Below, one piece after another: positions 8,521 to 17,034 of a DNA stretch of 64,000 nucleotides. Position numbers and translations under genes: made by a program. Location of the stretch: positions 33,001-97,000 of the forward strand of contig JAFQBE010000008.1 of assembly GCA_017416765.1 (NCBI GenBank). Reading direction: 5' to 3'. How positions within the stretch are numbered: position 1 is the first letter of the stretch; each line of letters begins with the position of its first letter. Source of the DNA: Clostridia bacterium (lineage in GTDB: Bacteria > Bacillota > Clostridia > Oscillospirales > Acutalibacteraceae). The notes under the pieces are model-generated. The model had not been told where the DNA came from and made no database searches. It saw nothing but the letters and a program-made list of their open reading frames with translations.

Positions 8521-9180
8521 TTATTTTCTGTTATTAATTGCGGGTTCTACACATTCTTTCCAACGCCTTGCAATAAGCTGATGCGCGCCCGTTGTGGGGT
8601 GAACACCGTCCCAAAGCAGACTATGAATATCCACATGTTTTGCATAATCGTCAAAAATATCCTGCAATGGAACAAATACCGCGTTATATTCTTTGGCAAT
8701 TCTTTTAGCCGCATCTACATAAAAACCAATGTTTTTCCTAATAAATTTATCTCGTTCAGTATTATCGGATACTCCGTAAAACGGCTCCATTATTACAATT
8801 AAAGTATCAGGGTTTTGTTCAACAACTTCATCGAGTAGCAAGCGGTAAATTTTTTCGTATCTTTCAGGTGATGAACCGTGACCGTATTCAAAAACGCTGT
8901 ATATATCGTTAACACCGATAAGAATGCTTAAAATATCAGGCTTAATTTTCAGGCAATCTTCCTGCCATCTGCCGTAAAGTTCAGCTATTCTGTTCCCGCT
9001 TACTCCCCTGTTAACTACGGTTATATTCTTATCAAGGTTGTCTGCGTACATTTCTGATGCAATTATGTACTGATATCCGTGTCCGTGTATATGATTCAGG
9101 TCTTGATTTCTGCCGCGGTTACCGTCGGTAATAGAATCGCCCTGAAAAAGTATGACATCGTTTTCTTTAAGCTTGAACAT
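8521..9180 (-). CDS. SGNH/GDSL-family hydrolase (esterase/deacetylase-like)
   Basis: 219 residues, no signal peptide. All four blocks of the SGNH family are visible: GDSITDG (nucleophile Ser16), RGVSGNR (Gly62), IGVND (Asn91) and WDGVHPT near the C-terminus (Asp191, His194). Such enzymes remove acetyl or other acyl groups from sugars. Located directly upstream of the GH16 gene, it may deacylate the same polysaccharide. GAGG precedes the ATG by eight to ten bases. Confidence 0.9.
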   Translation of the reverse strand: MFKLKENDVILFQGDSITDGNRGRNQDLNHIHGHGYQYIIASEMYADNLDKNITVVNRGVSGNRIAELYGRWQEDCLKIKPDILSILIGVNDIYSVFEYGHGSSPERYEKIYRLLLDEVVEQNPDTLIVIMEPFYGVSDNTERDKFIRKNIGFYVDAAKRIAKEYNAVFVPLQDIFDDYAKHVDIHSLLWDGVHPTTGAHQLIARRWKECVEPAINNRK

Positions 9181-9211
9181 AAGTAATTACCTCATTTAAA
9201 TATCTGATTTT

Positions 9212-9240
9212 AAGATATCATTAATCTGAAAAAAATTCAA
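9212..9240 (-). promoter_or_regulatory. Promoter of the GDSL-GH16 operon
   Basis: On the minus strand, TTGAAT (9235-9240) and TATCTT (9212-9217) are 17 bases apart, about 32 bases before the ATG at 9180. Confidence 0.55.
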
Positions 9241-9318
9241 GCAATAATTAAATTTTGAATTTTTCTTTGTGGAAATAAGATTTAATATATGTTATACTTT
9301 CAAAAAGGGGGCATTTTA

Positions 9319-11304
9319 GTGAAAAAACGCACAAAAGTATTTCTGTCAGTCGTTATTTCAATAGCTTTGGTGATTTTGTTGGGTATAACTAACATTATCC
9401 CTTATTTTGCAGTTATTCCCGATATGGTAAAAGTAGGCGTCGATTACATTTCGCTGAAAAGAAATAAAAATGCTGTGTCGGAAAGTGAATTGAATGAAAT
9501 TATAGTAAAACAGTTTGAAAATGTCAGCCACCCGTTTGTACTGGCTGATAAAGGCTGTTTTGAGTCAGTCAAAAAGGAAATAACTGATAATAGTTTTACT
9601 GAATATACCGCAGGACTATACAACAATGTTATTTCAAATGCTGATGCACTGCTTGATACAGATATTTATCCCGTATTGGAGTATGTACTTGATGAGGAAG
9701 ACAGCATATTGCCTATTTCGCGTGAAGTTATTAACCGCATGGTTATACTCGGATATGCATACCAGATAACCGGGAAGGAAGAATATGCAAAACGAGCATG
9801 GGCTGAACTTGAAAATGTATGCTCTTATGAGGATTGGTGTACCGGTCATTTTTTAGCTACGGCAGAAATGGCACTTGCAGTATCAATTGGTTATGATTGG
9901 TTTTTTGATTATCTGAATGACGAGCAGAAGGTCTTGCTTTCGGATACTGCTTGGGAATACGCAATTGAGCCTGCTTTAACAAGTAACCATTGGTTTACCT
10001 GGTCAAAGAATAATTGGAACAGTATCTGCTACAGCGGTATCGGAATAGCTTGCATGGCTTTTGCAGAAAATAACCCCGAAAAAGCGGCCGAATTTCTTGC
10101 AATGTGCTACAAGAATATGCCGATTGCTTTTGAAAACTTTACACCTGACGGTGTTTATGCTGAAGGACCGGGGTACTGTCAGTCAGGTATGAATTCAATT
10201 GTTTTCTTTATTGCTTCATCAAGAAATTATTTCGGTTCGGATTTTGGAATGGCTGAAACTGACGGATTCAAGGAATTAGGCTATTTCCCTGTTTATATAA
10301 CCACACCAACTGGTATGTTCAACTTCGGTGATAATAAGGCGGAGAAATGTTATTCACCTGTACTTCATTGGTACGCCAATGAATATAATGCTCCACTGTT
10401 GAGTTCATATCAAGCAACTGATTTACCCGGAGAATTTGTTATAAATACATCCGATTCCACCGAGCGAAACGGCAGCGGAAAAGAATATGCTTTATCTTCA
10501 ATATGGTATAACAGAGCTTTTTTGAATGAAAATGCAGACTTTGTTAACGAACCGCTTTCTGTTTTACTTAAATCCGATGTCGGTCAGCCGTTGGTGCTTA
10601 TGCGCAGCGCTTATCTTGATAAAAACGCAGCTTTTGCAGGAATAAAGGGCGGATATAATTTTATTAATCACGGCGACCTCGATATAGGTACATTCGTATT
10701 TGATGCCATGGGTGAACGCTGGGCAGAAGAACTTGGACCGGGCAGCTATGACGCACCGAATTATTTTCTTAACACCCCTGCCGGTGGAAGATGGAAGAAC
10801 TATTGCAAGCGTGCCGAAGGACAGAATACTCTTGTAATAAATCCTGATGCAACACTTGATGACCAATATGTTTTAGCGGAATGTGATTTCACAGAATTTG
10901 AGGCGTATGATATCGGCGGTAAAGCTGTGCTTGATATGACCGATGCTTACCGCATGAACGGTGCAACAAAAGTAAACAGAGAATTTGAAATGTACGATAA
11001 TTCCTGCCTTAAAATTACAGATACGGTAAAATGTGTTGTACCGAGTGAAATATATTGGTTTATGCATACAAAGGCGGATATAAGTATAAGTGATGACGGA
11101 AAAACCGCAATTCTTACAATTAACGGAAAACAGATTAAAGCTACTCTTTCGGGTGACGGTGAATTTTCTGTAATGAAGGCCGAAGGCTTAAAGGGAAAAT
11201 ATGAATATGACGCAGATTATTCCGATATCCGTAAACTCACAGTTCACCTTACCAATGTTAAATCAGCTGAAATTACCGTTGATTTTAAGCCCTTAACAGA
11301 ATAA
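9319..11304 (+). CDS. Heparinase II/III-like polysaccharide lyase
   Basis: 661 residues from the GTG at 9319. I prefer this start to the ATG at 9289 because AAAGGGGG sits seven bases upstream of the GTG and the protein then begins MKKRTKVFLSVVISIALVIL, a normal signal peptide or membrane anchor. About residues 80-320 form an alpha-helical toroid (TAEMALAVSIGYDWFFDYL, then HWFTWSKNNWNSICYSGIG). The second half has the beta-sandwich signature of heparinase II/III-like enzymes, FINHGDLDIGTFVFDAMGER followed by WAEELGPGSYD. These families cleave uronic-acid polysaccharides (heparin-like glycans, alginate, oligoalginate) by beta-elimination. It is monocistronic, and no sugar-specific neighbours identify the substrate. 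Confidence 0.85.
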   Translation: MKKRTKVFLSVVISIALVILLGITNIIPYFAVIPDMVKVGVDYISLKRNKNAVSESELNEIIVKQFENVSHPFVLADKGCFESVKKEITDNSFTEYTAGLYNNVISNADALLDTDIYPVLEYVLDEEDSILPISREVINRMVILGYAYQITGKEEYAKRAWAELENVCSYEDWCTGHFLATAEMALAVSIGYDWFFDYLNDEQKVLLSDTAWEYAIEPALTSNHWFTWSKNNWNSICYSGIGIACMAFAENNPEKAAEFLAMCYKNMPIAFENFTPDGVYAEGPGYCQSGMNSIVFFIASSRNYFGSDFGMAETDGFKELGYFPVYITTPTGMFNFGDNKAEKCYSPVLHWYANEYNAPLLSSYQATDLPGEFVINTSDSTERNGSGKEYALSSIWYNRAFLNENADFVNEPLSVLLKSDVGQPLVLMRSAYLDKNAAFAGIKGGYNFINHGDLDIGTFVFDAMGERWAEELGPGSYDAPNYFLNTPAGGRWKNYCKRAEGQNTLVINPDATLDDQYVLAECDFTEFEAYDIGGKAVLDMTDAYRMNGATKVNREFEMYDNSCLKITDTVKCVVPSEIYWFMHTKADISISDDGKTAILTINGKQIKATLSGDGEFSVMKAEGLKGKYEYDADYSDIRKLTVHLTNVKSAEITVDFKPLTE

Positions 11305-11310
11305 AGCAAT

Positions 11311-11344
11311 TCACCGTGTGATACTAAGAAATATCGCACGGTGA
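11311..11344. terminator. Bidirectional terminator between convergent genes
   Basis: TCACCGTG (11311-11318) pairs with CACGGTGA (11337-11344), extended inward with few mismatches; T-rich sequence follows on the plus strand. It separates the stop at 11304 from the convergent stop at 11351. Confidence 0.75.
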
Positions 11345-11350
11345 TAATTT

Positions 11351-12391
11351 TTATTTACTCAAAAAATCAAACGATTTACTGCCGCTGACGGAATGTTTAC
11401 CGTCAAACACGTCAATTACTAATTTGTTTTCGACACCGACAAGTTTATAAATTCGCTTGATATTTTCATGTGCTTTCTCGCTTGCGTCAATCGGGAAAAG
11501 TTTGTCTTTTTTACCCGATTCGATTAGTAATTCTCTCGGTGCAAGCGATGAAGCAAAATCATATATTTCGCCGATTTTCATAATGCCGGGTATATAGTTA
11601 TCCGGACAATGCCAACGCGAAAGAATACTGTCACGAAATGTGTTTACATATCCGCTGATAACTATTTTCTTAAAGCTGTCTTCAATTACGCCGGCATAAA
11701 GTGCTGTAAGTCCGCCGCCCGAAATACCCATACATGAAAGCTTTTCTTTGTTGATTCTTTTGTGCTTTAAAAGTATTTGTGCGCATACTTCAGCCTGATA
11801 AACGCGCATAGCAGCTACCGTCAGACCATAGGGTAAAAGGTGGTGTGAAAGCTCATCACACGAGCTTATATAAAAAGGTTTAATCAAATCCTTTTTCAGC
11901 CTTGCCTCACCGAAACCGAAAAGTTCGGGTGCAATAACAATACAGCCGCGCTTTGCAAGCTCAACTGCAAAGTTTTTTTGATAATTGTCAAGATAATTAA
12001 TTCTTTTTTTATGTCCGCTTTTTGAAATGTTAAGAATTTGTCTTACACCGTAGCCGTGACCGCAAAGAGCAACAACACCGGGGGCGTTTTCCACTGCTGT
12101 GTTTGGTTCAAGCATATAATACAGCATTTTTAAATCTTTGCAGATTTCAACGGAATACTTTTGCAAAGTGTACCCTTTATAAACAAGCGGTCTGCCTGTT
12201 GCAACAGGCTCAAAATCAAAAGTTTTATTCGGAATTCTGTCAATTGCAAGTAAAGCCCTCGTCTGCTGCTTAATACGCTCCCCTATCTGTAAAGCTGATT
12301 TCGAATCGTTTACATTTTCATACGGCTTTGCAAGAACTGCATCATATAACCCGTTCATAAAGCTATCGGGCGTGTATATGTTTTTTTTCAT
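11351..12391 (-). CDS. Alpha/beta hydrolase (acetyl-xylan esterase / Abhydrolase_7-like)
   Basis: 346 residues from the ATG at 12391, which has GGGGT eight bases upstream and lies 13 bases after the GH3 stop; a longer reading frame would overlap GH3 and is not needed. No signal peptide. Alpha/beta hydrolase features: GHGYGVRQ (oxyanion region), MGISGGGLTALYAG with the nucleophile in GISGG, then LIESGKKDKLFPI (acid) and FDGKHSVSG (His) at the C-terminus. Large members of this type act as acetyl-xylan or carbohydrate esterases. It is the last gene of the five-gene operon and may remove acyl groups from the glycoside handled by the upstream GH3 enzyme. Confidence 0.82.
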   Translation of the reverse strand: MKKNIYTPDSFMNGLYDAVLAKPYENVNDSKSALQIGERIKQQTRALLAIDRIPNKTFDFEPVATGRPLVYKGYTLQKYSVEICKDLKMLYYMLEPNTAVENAPGVVALCGHGYGVRQILNISKSGHKKRINYLDNYQKNFAVELAKRGCIVIAPELFGFGEARLKKDLIKPFYISSCDELSHHLLPYGLTVAAMRVYQAEVCAQILLKHKRINKEKLSCMGISGGGLTALYAGVIEDSFKKIVISGYVNTFRDSILSRWHCPDNYIPGIMKIGEIYDFASSLAPRELLIESGKKDKLFPIDASEKAHENIKRIYKLVGVENKLVIDVFDGKHSVSGSKSFDFLSK

Positions 12392-12404
12392 AAAAATACC
12401 CCGA

Positions 12405-14474
12405 TTAAAATTCAATGCCGCCGATTTTTTTCGCATTGCCGCTGCTTGTACCGACAAGTACGGAATAGTTTTTATCAAGCACCCAATCGCCTGTTTCAGG
12501 GCTGTAGAATTTAATTTCATCAAGCGGAATATCTATTTTAACAGATTCAGCTGAATTTGTTTTTACTGCAATACGCTTGAAGCCTTTAAGAAGCTTAACA
12601 GGGCGGTCAACATCAGTATTATTACTTGAAATATAAACCTGAACAACTTCTTCGCCATCAACATCGCCGATGTTTTTTACATCAACCTGTATGGTTATTG
12701 CTTTATCATCACAAGTAACACAGGCGTTTTCTAACTCGAACTGAGTATAAGAAAGACCGAAGCCGAAGGGATACTGCGGCTCAATATTCTTTTTATCCAT
12801 GAGTGTATAGCCGTGATAATAGCCGTAATCAATTTCACGCTCTTTATCGGATATATGTAAAAACTTCGGGTAATCTGTATCGTTAAAGCAAACAGTAAAG
12901 GGCAGTTTGCCGCCGGGGTTAACATCGCCGCTTAAAACATCAGCAAGGGCATTCCCGCCTTCAAGTCCGCTATAGAACGAGAACAGAATTGCATCTGCCA
13001 TATCAGTCCACTCTTTGATAACATAGGCACTGCCGCCCATTATATTGACAATAAGCTTTTTTCCTGTTGCGGACAAAGCCTTGATAAGTGCAACATCCTC
13101 GGGCGGAATGCGCAAATCAGCCCTGTCGCCGCCTGAACCTTTGGGCTTTTTCTTAACATTGCCGAGGTTTACAAGGAACTCGCCTTCCTGAAGCCAGTCG
13201 CTGCCCACACAAACAACAATATAATCCGAATCAGCGACAGCCTGTTTTGCTTTCTCAACTTCACAACCGTTGTATACGGTAACATTACTATCACTAAAGC
13301 GGTTTTTAATACCTTCATAAGCAGTTACGGTATATAGGCTGTAAACATTGCTGCTGCCGTGGTCACCTACATTTACTTTGTTTGCATATCTGCCGACTAC
13401 AGCAATTTTTTTGCCTTGTTTTAAAGGCAGAGTATTGTCGGAATTTTTAAGCAGAACTGTACCCTTACCTGCCACTTTTCGTGCAAGTGCAGTATGTTCC
13501 TTGGAAAGAATTACGGATTTTGGCTGTTCTTTGTAGTTGGGTAAGGTTTTGATAAGTGCCTTTAAAATTCGGGATACGCAAAGGTTGATATCATTTTCTG
13601 TTAGTTCACCTTTTTTAAGTTTGTGGTTAAGTACGGCATAGCGGAAATAATAAGGCATTTCCATATCCATACCGGCTTTAACGCTTTTAACCGCATCATA
13701 AATTCCGTAGAAAAAATCAGAAAGCGTAAAGCCTTCAAAGCCCCATTTATCGCGAAGTATATCGGTAAGCAGTTCTTTATTTTCACAACTGTATGTGCCG
13801 TTTACCTTGTTGTAAGCACCCATAATTGACATTGCACCCGCATCAATACATTTTTTAAAATGAGGCAGATATACCTCGTGCAATGTTCTTTCATCAGCCC
13901 TTGCATCAACCTTGAAGCGTAAATCCTCAATACTGTTAAGTGCATAGTGTTTCGGGCAGGCAATAATTCCGTTATTCTGCATTGCTTTTGTAAGGGCTGC
14001 ACCCATTTTGCCAAGCAGAAACGGATCTTCACCGTAGGTTTCCTGCGCTCTGCCCCACATGGGATTTCGAAGTAAATTAATACAAACACCTGCATAAAGG
14101 TTAGCACCCAATGCACTTGCTTCCTTTGCAAAAACTTCGCCTATCTGATATTCAAGCTCATCATCAAAAGTTGCACCGCGAAGCATTGAAACAGGAAAGC
14201 AGGTGCATTTGCCCATAACTATGCCCCTTGGTCCATCGGTAAAGAGTACGGGCGGAATACCGAGTCTTTTACAGCCGCCTGCCGGATAAGCTTCACCGTT
14301 ATAATAACGTCCCTTTGTGAGCGTATTTTTTATTGTTACACCCATGGCATGACCCTGCATCATACGCACTTTTTCTTTTAAACTCATTGCGCTGACAAGC
14401 TGTTGTGTCACATCGTTAAGTACTTCGGGTGTGCTTTTTTCTTTGTACATTTTTAATGCAGCTGTAAAGTTCAT
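12405..14474 (-). CDS. Glycoside hydrolase family 3 (beta-glucosidase-like)
   Basis: 689 residues, cytoplasmic (no signal peptide). Domains: GH3 N-terminal barrel (about 35-310) with CPKHYALN (Lys175, His176) and the nucleophile Asp253 in LSDFF; GH3 C-terminal alpha/beta domain (about 345-560); fibronectin III-like domain at the end (about 600-675). The order matches canonical two-domain GH3 beta-glucosidases/beta-xylosidases; SDFF in place of the commoner SDW is a conservative change. GGGAGAG precedes the ATG. The gene follows the FAD flavoprotein by 32 bases and precedes the esterase by 13, so it belongs to the redox operon and could release sugar from a plant glycoside before or after the reductions. 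Confidence 0.93.
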   Translation of the reverse strand: MNFTAALKMYKEKSTPEVLNDVTQQLVSAMSLKEKVRMMQGHAMGVTIKNTLTKGRYYNGEAYPAGGCKRLGIPPVLFTDGPRGIVMGKCTCFPVSMLRGATFDDELEYQIGEVFAKEASALGANLYAGVCINLLRNPMWGRAQETYGEDPFLLGKMGAALTKAMQNNGIIACPKHYALNSIEDLRFKVDARADERTLHEVYLPHFKKCIDAGAMSIMGAYNKVNGTYSCENKELLTDILRDKWGFEGFTLSDFFYGIYDAVKSVKAGMDMEMPYYFRYAVLNHKLKKGELTENDINLCVSRILKALIKTLPNYKEQPKSVILSKEHTALARKVAGKGTVLLKNSDNTLPLKQGKKIAVVGRYANKVNVGDHGSSNVYSLYTVTAYEGIKNRFSDSNVTVYNGCEVEKAKQAVADSDYIVVCVGSDWLQEGEFLVNLGNVKKKPKGSGGDRADLRIPPEDVALIKALSATGKKLIVNIMGGSAYVIKEWTDMADAILFSFYSGLEGGNALADVLSGDVNPGGKLPFTVCFNDTDYPKFLHISDKEREIDYGYYHGYTLMDKKNIEPQYPFGFGLSYTQFELENACVTCDDKAITIQVDVKNIGDVDGEEVVQVYISSNNTDVDRPVKLLKGFKRIAVKTNSAESVKIDIPLDEIKFYSPETGDWVLDKNYSVLVGTSSGNAKKIGGIEF

Positions 14475-14506
14475 TATTATCTCTCCCTAAGAATGCAATT
14501 AAATTT

Positions 14507-16288
14507 TTAATCAACATTAATATCATTCAGGTAACTTTCAAACGGTTTATTCAATTTAGGTACGGGTTTAACGGGTTCAAATGAAACTTTGCCGTTTTCG
14601 GTTACGGTAAGAAAAGCTCTGTAATTAATATCTTCGTCAACGGTTTTACCGTTATCTGTGAACACTGCTCCGCCGCGGCTGCCCGTTAACGGCATTTCAC
14701 CGAGTATTGTTTCCAGCAGTGCCTTTGCGCAGATAAGCATGTCTTTGTCATAAAAATACTTGCTCAAACTTTTATGCTGTAAAGGATAAGAATTAAGCAG
14801 TTTATTGATTTTTTCAAGCAGGATTTCACATTCATTTTTATTGCGCAAGAAAGCGGCAGATTTGCTCATTTCAGCTGTGATGCCAGAATAATCTGTTTTG
14901 CTGTCCGTAATAAAAGAACTGTATTTTTTAAAATAATCTTTTGGTATTTCAAATATAAAATCACAGCGCTGTTTATTTTTAATGCTTTTTGCACACAGTA
15001 ATGCACTGACCTGTGTATCATTCAAGGCTGTACCGCCTGGGCGTGCAAGCCCGAATGTACCTGCAGCCTCACCGATAACATAAAGCCCACTGATATTGGT
15101 TTCGTAGTTATTATCGGTATAAACACCGCCGTTGTTGTGCTGTGCACAAACGGCAATTCTTAACCACTGGCTTGATATATCAATGTTCTGCCTTGAATAA
15201 ACATCAATTGCTTTTGAATTCAGCTTTTTTAGCCGTTCAAAAGGTGTAGCCTGTGTTGCCTTGTTGCTTTCAAGGTATTGCCTTGCTTCTTCATCAAGGG
15301 TTTCAAAGCTGAAGCCTGTAGGATTTACCGTAAAATCAAGGTAGACTTTTCTGCCTGCTTTTGTTTCGTTATGTACGGCAATATCAATGAGTGAAGATTT
15401 GTTCATTCTTGCGTAGCTAAACGGCCACTGATAACCTTTAAGGAAAATGTACCTGCACATTTCCGATGGAGTATTAAAATATTCAGTAAGGAATTCATAT
15501 TCCTTTCCGTATTCGTCTACGCTTACAAATTTCGGTATTACCTGCATAAAGCTGCCTGAAACATTCCAACGGAAATCAACGGAAGCCATACCGTACTGCC
15601 ATTGCGAAAAATTGCAAAGCTTTACACCGGCTTCAACAAGTACACCGGTCATTCCATGCTGCGATTCTGGATAAACAGAATTTTTATAAATACACGCAGG
15701 TGCACCTGTAGCGCATACAACATTTCGGGAATAAAAACATTCAAAACCGTTTGTTTGAGTGTTTAATACGGCAACACCTGCTACTTTGTCGGAGCTTTTA
15801 AGTATTTCAATAACCTGACGGTTATCAAAAAGAGGTGTTTTGTTTTCTGTCAGTACAATCTTTTCAAGTTGTTCCGTCATTATTTTTGATGTCAACGGAC
15901 CTACAGATGTTGCGCGTACAGTATTGTCGTGGTCGGTTTTATACCCCGGAAATCCGCCGAAACCATCACGCGGAAAAGATACACCGTAATCACAAAGCCG
16001 CAGAAAACATTCGGTGCTGTTTACAGCCTGCAGATACATTTTTTCGCCGTCACAACAGCCTGCTGAAAAAATATCCTGCGCCATTTTATAGGGACTATCC
16101 TGAATGAAACCGTCCATTGACAGCTTATAGTATGTCTGTTTATCGCTTCCTGTGTTCCTTGATGTACCGCTTAACCTGTTTTCGGTAACTACAGCGATAT
16201 CGGTTATACCGAGTTTATGCAGTCTGTCTGCCGCACTGAATGCAGCGGCACCGCTGCCGATAATTATTGCGTCATAAATCTTATTCAT
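14507..16288 (-). CDS. FAD-dependent fumarate-reductase-like flavoprotein
   Basis: 593 residues from the ATG at 16288, which overlaps the SDR stop as ATGA and has GTGAG upstream; an ATG two codons earlier is also possible. The N-terminus binds FAD (YDAIIIGSGAAAFSAADRL), then LSGTSRNTGSDKQTYY. The FAD-binding-2 part ends with HNNGGVYTDNNYETNISGLY and VIGEAAGTFG; a helical C-terminal domain follows. This is the succinate dehydrogenase/fumarate reductase flavoprotein fold. Known relatives reduce double bonds or act on cyclic ketones and ethers, including tetrahydrodaidzein reductase. It lies between an SDR and a GH3 enzyme in one operon. The true substrate is unknown. Confidence 0.85.
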   Translation of the reverse strand: MNKIYDAIIIGSGAAAFSAADRLHKLGITDIAVVTENRLSGTSRNTGSDKQTYYKLSMDGFIQDSPYKMAQDIFSAGCCDGEKMYLQAVNSTECFLRLCDYGVSFPRDGFGGFPGYKTDHDNTVRATSVGPLTSKIMTEQLEKIVLTENKTPLFDNRQVIEILKSSDKVAGVAVLNTQTNGFECFYSRNVVCATGAPACIYKNSVYPESQHGMTGVLVEAGVKLCNFSQWQYGMASVDFRWNVSGSFMQVIPKFVSVDEYGKEYEFLTEYFNTPSEMCRYIFLKGYQWPFSYARMNKSSLIDIAVHNETKAGRKVYLDFTVNPTGFSFETLDEEARQYLESNKATQATPFERLKKLNSKAIDVYSRQNIDISSQWLRIAVCAQHNNGGVYTDNNYETNISGLYVIGEAAGTFGLARPGGTALNDTQVSALLCAKSIKNKQRCDFIFEIPKDYFKKYSSFITDSKTDYSGITAEMSKSAAFLRNKNECEILLEKINKLLNSYPLQHKSLSKYFYDKDMLICAKALLETILGEMPLTGSRGGAVFTDNGKTVDEDINYRAFLTVTENGKVSFEPVKPVPKLNKPFESYLNDINVD

Positions 16289-17022
16289 AAGCATCTCACA
16301 TTAAATCCGCCGTCGCAGTCAATTACCGTGCCTGTGCAGAAATCAAAATCGCCCTTGGCTATTGCGGCAACACATCTGCCTATATCCGACGGTTTGCCCA
16401 TTCTTTTAATCGGTGTTATACCGTCTGCTATAAGCTTTTCATATTTTTCTTTTACTTTTACTGTCATGTCGGTTTCTATAATTCCGGGTCTTATTTCAAT
16501 TACGCTGATTCCGTATTCTGCAAGTCTTGCGGCATACAGCTTTGTAATCATTGAAATACCTGCTTTGGATATGCAGTATTCACCTCGGTTGACGGAGGCT
16601 GTGTATGCTGACATTGAAGAGATGTTTACTATTCTTGCACTGCCGGCAGCTTTCAGTAAATCAACAAATTTTTGTGTTACAAAAAAAGTACCCTTCATGT
16701 TGATATCTGTTACATAATCAAATTCTTCAGGATTTAACTCAAGAATATCTTTTCTTTCCTTAGGGGCAACACCTGCATTGTTAACAAGTAAGTCAATTTT
16801 TTCGAATTTATTTTTAACCTGTAAAACAAGATTTTCAATATCAGGAAAAGAAGAAATATCGCAGGGTATAAATAAAAGTCTGTCGGGATATTCATTTGAT
16901 AATTTTTTAAATTCTTCGTTTGTATTTCGGGAGGTAGCCACAACGGTAAACCCGTTTTTAAGTAATTCTTTTGCAATGCCTAAACCTATTCCCTTTGTTC
17001 CGCCGGTAATTACAGCTGTCAT
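16285..17022 (-). CDS. Short-chain dehydrogenase/reductase
   Basis: 245 residues, the standard length for a classical SDR. Visible motifs: cofactor loop TGGTKGIG (residues 6-13), NNAG (81-84), Ser136/137, and the catalytic pair in YCISK (Tyr149, Lys153), followed by RPGIIETDMT. AAGGGGTG lies before the ATG. It sits 12 bases after the Old Yellow Enzyme gene and overlaps the FAD flavoprotein by four bases, so the three oxidoreductases are translationally linked. It would interconvert an alcohol and a ketone using NAD(P)H. Confidence 0.92.
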   Translation of the reverse strand: MTAVITGGTKGIGLGIAKELLKNGFTVVATSRNTNEEFKKLSNEYPDRLLFIPCDISSFPDIENLVLQVKNKFEKIDLLVNNAGVAPKERKDILELNPEEFDYVTDINMKGTFFVTQKFVDLLKAAGSARIVNISSMSAYTASVNRGEYCISKAGISMITKLYAARLAEYGISVIEIRPGIIETDMTVKVKEKYEKLIADGITPIKRMGKPSDIGRCVAAIAKGDFDFCTGTVIDCDGGFNVRCL

Positions 17023-17034
17023 TTTTTACACCCC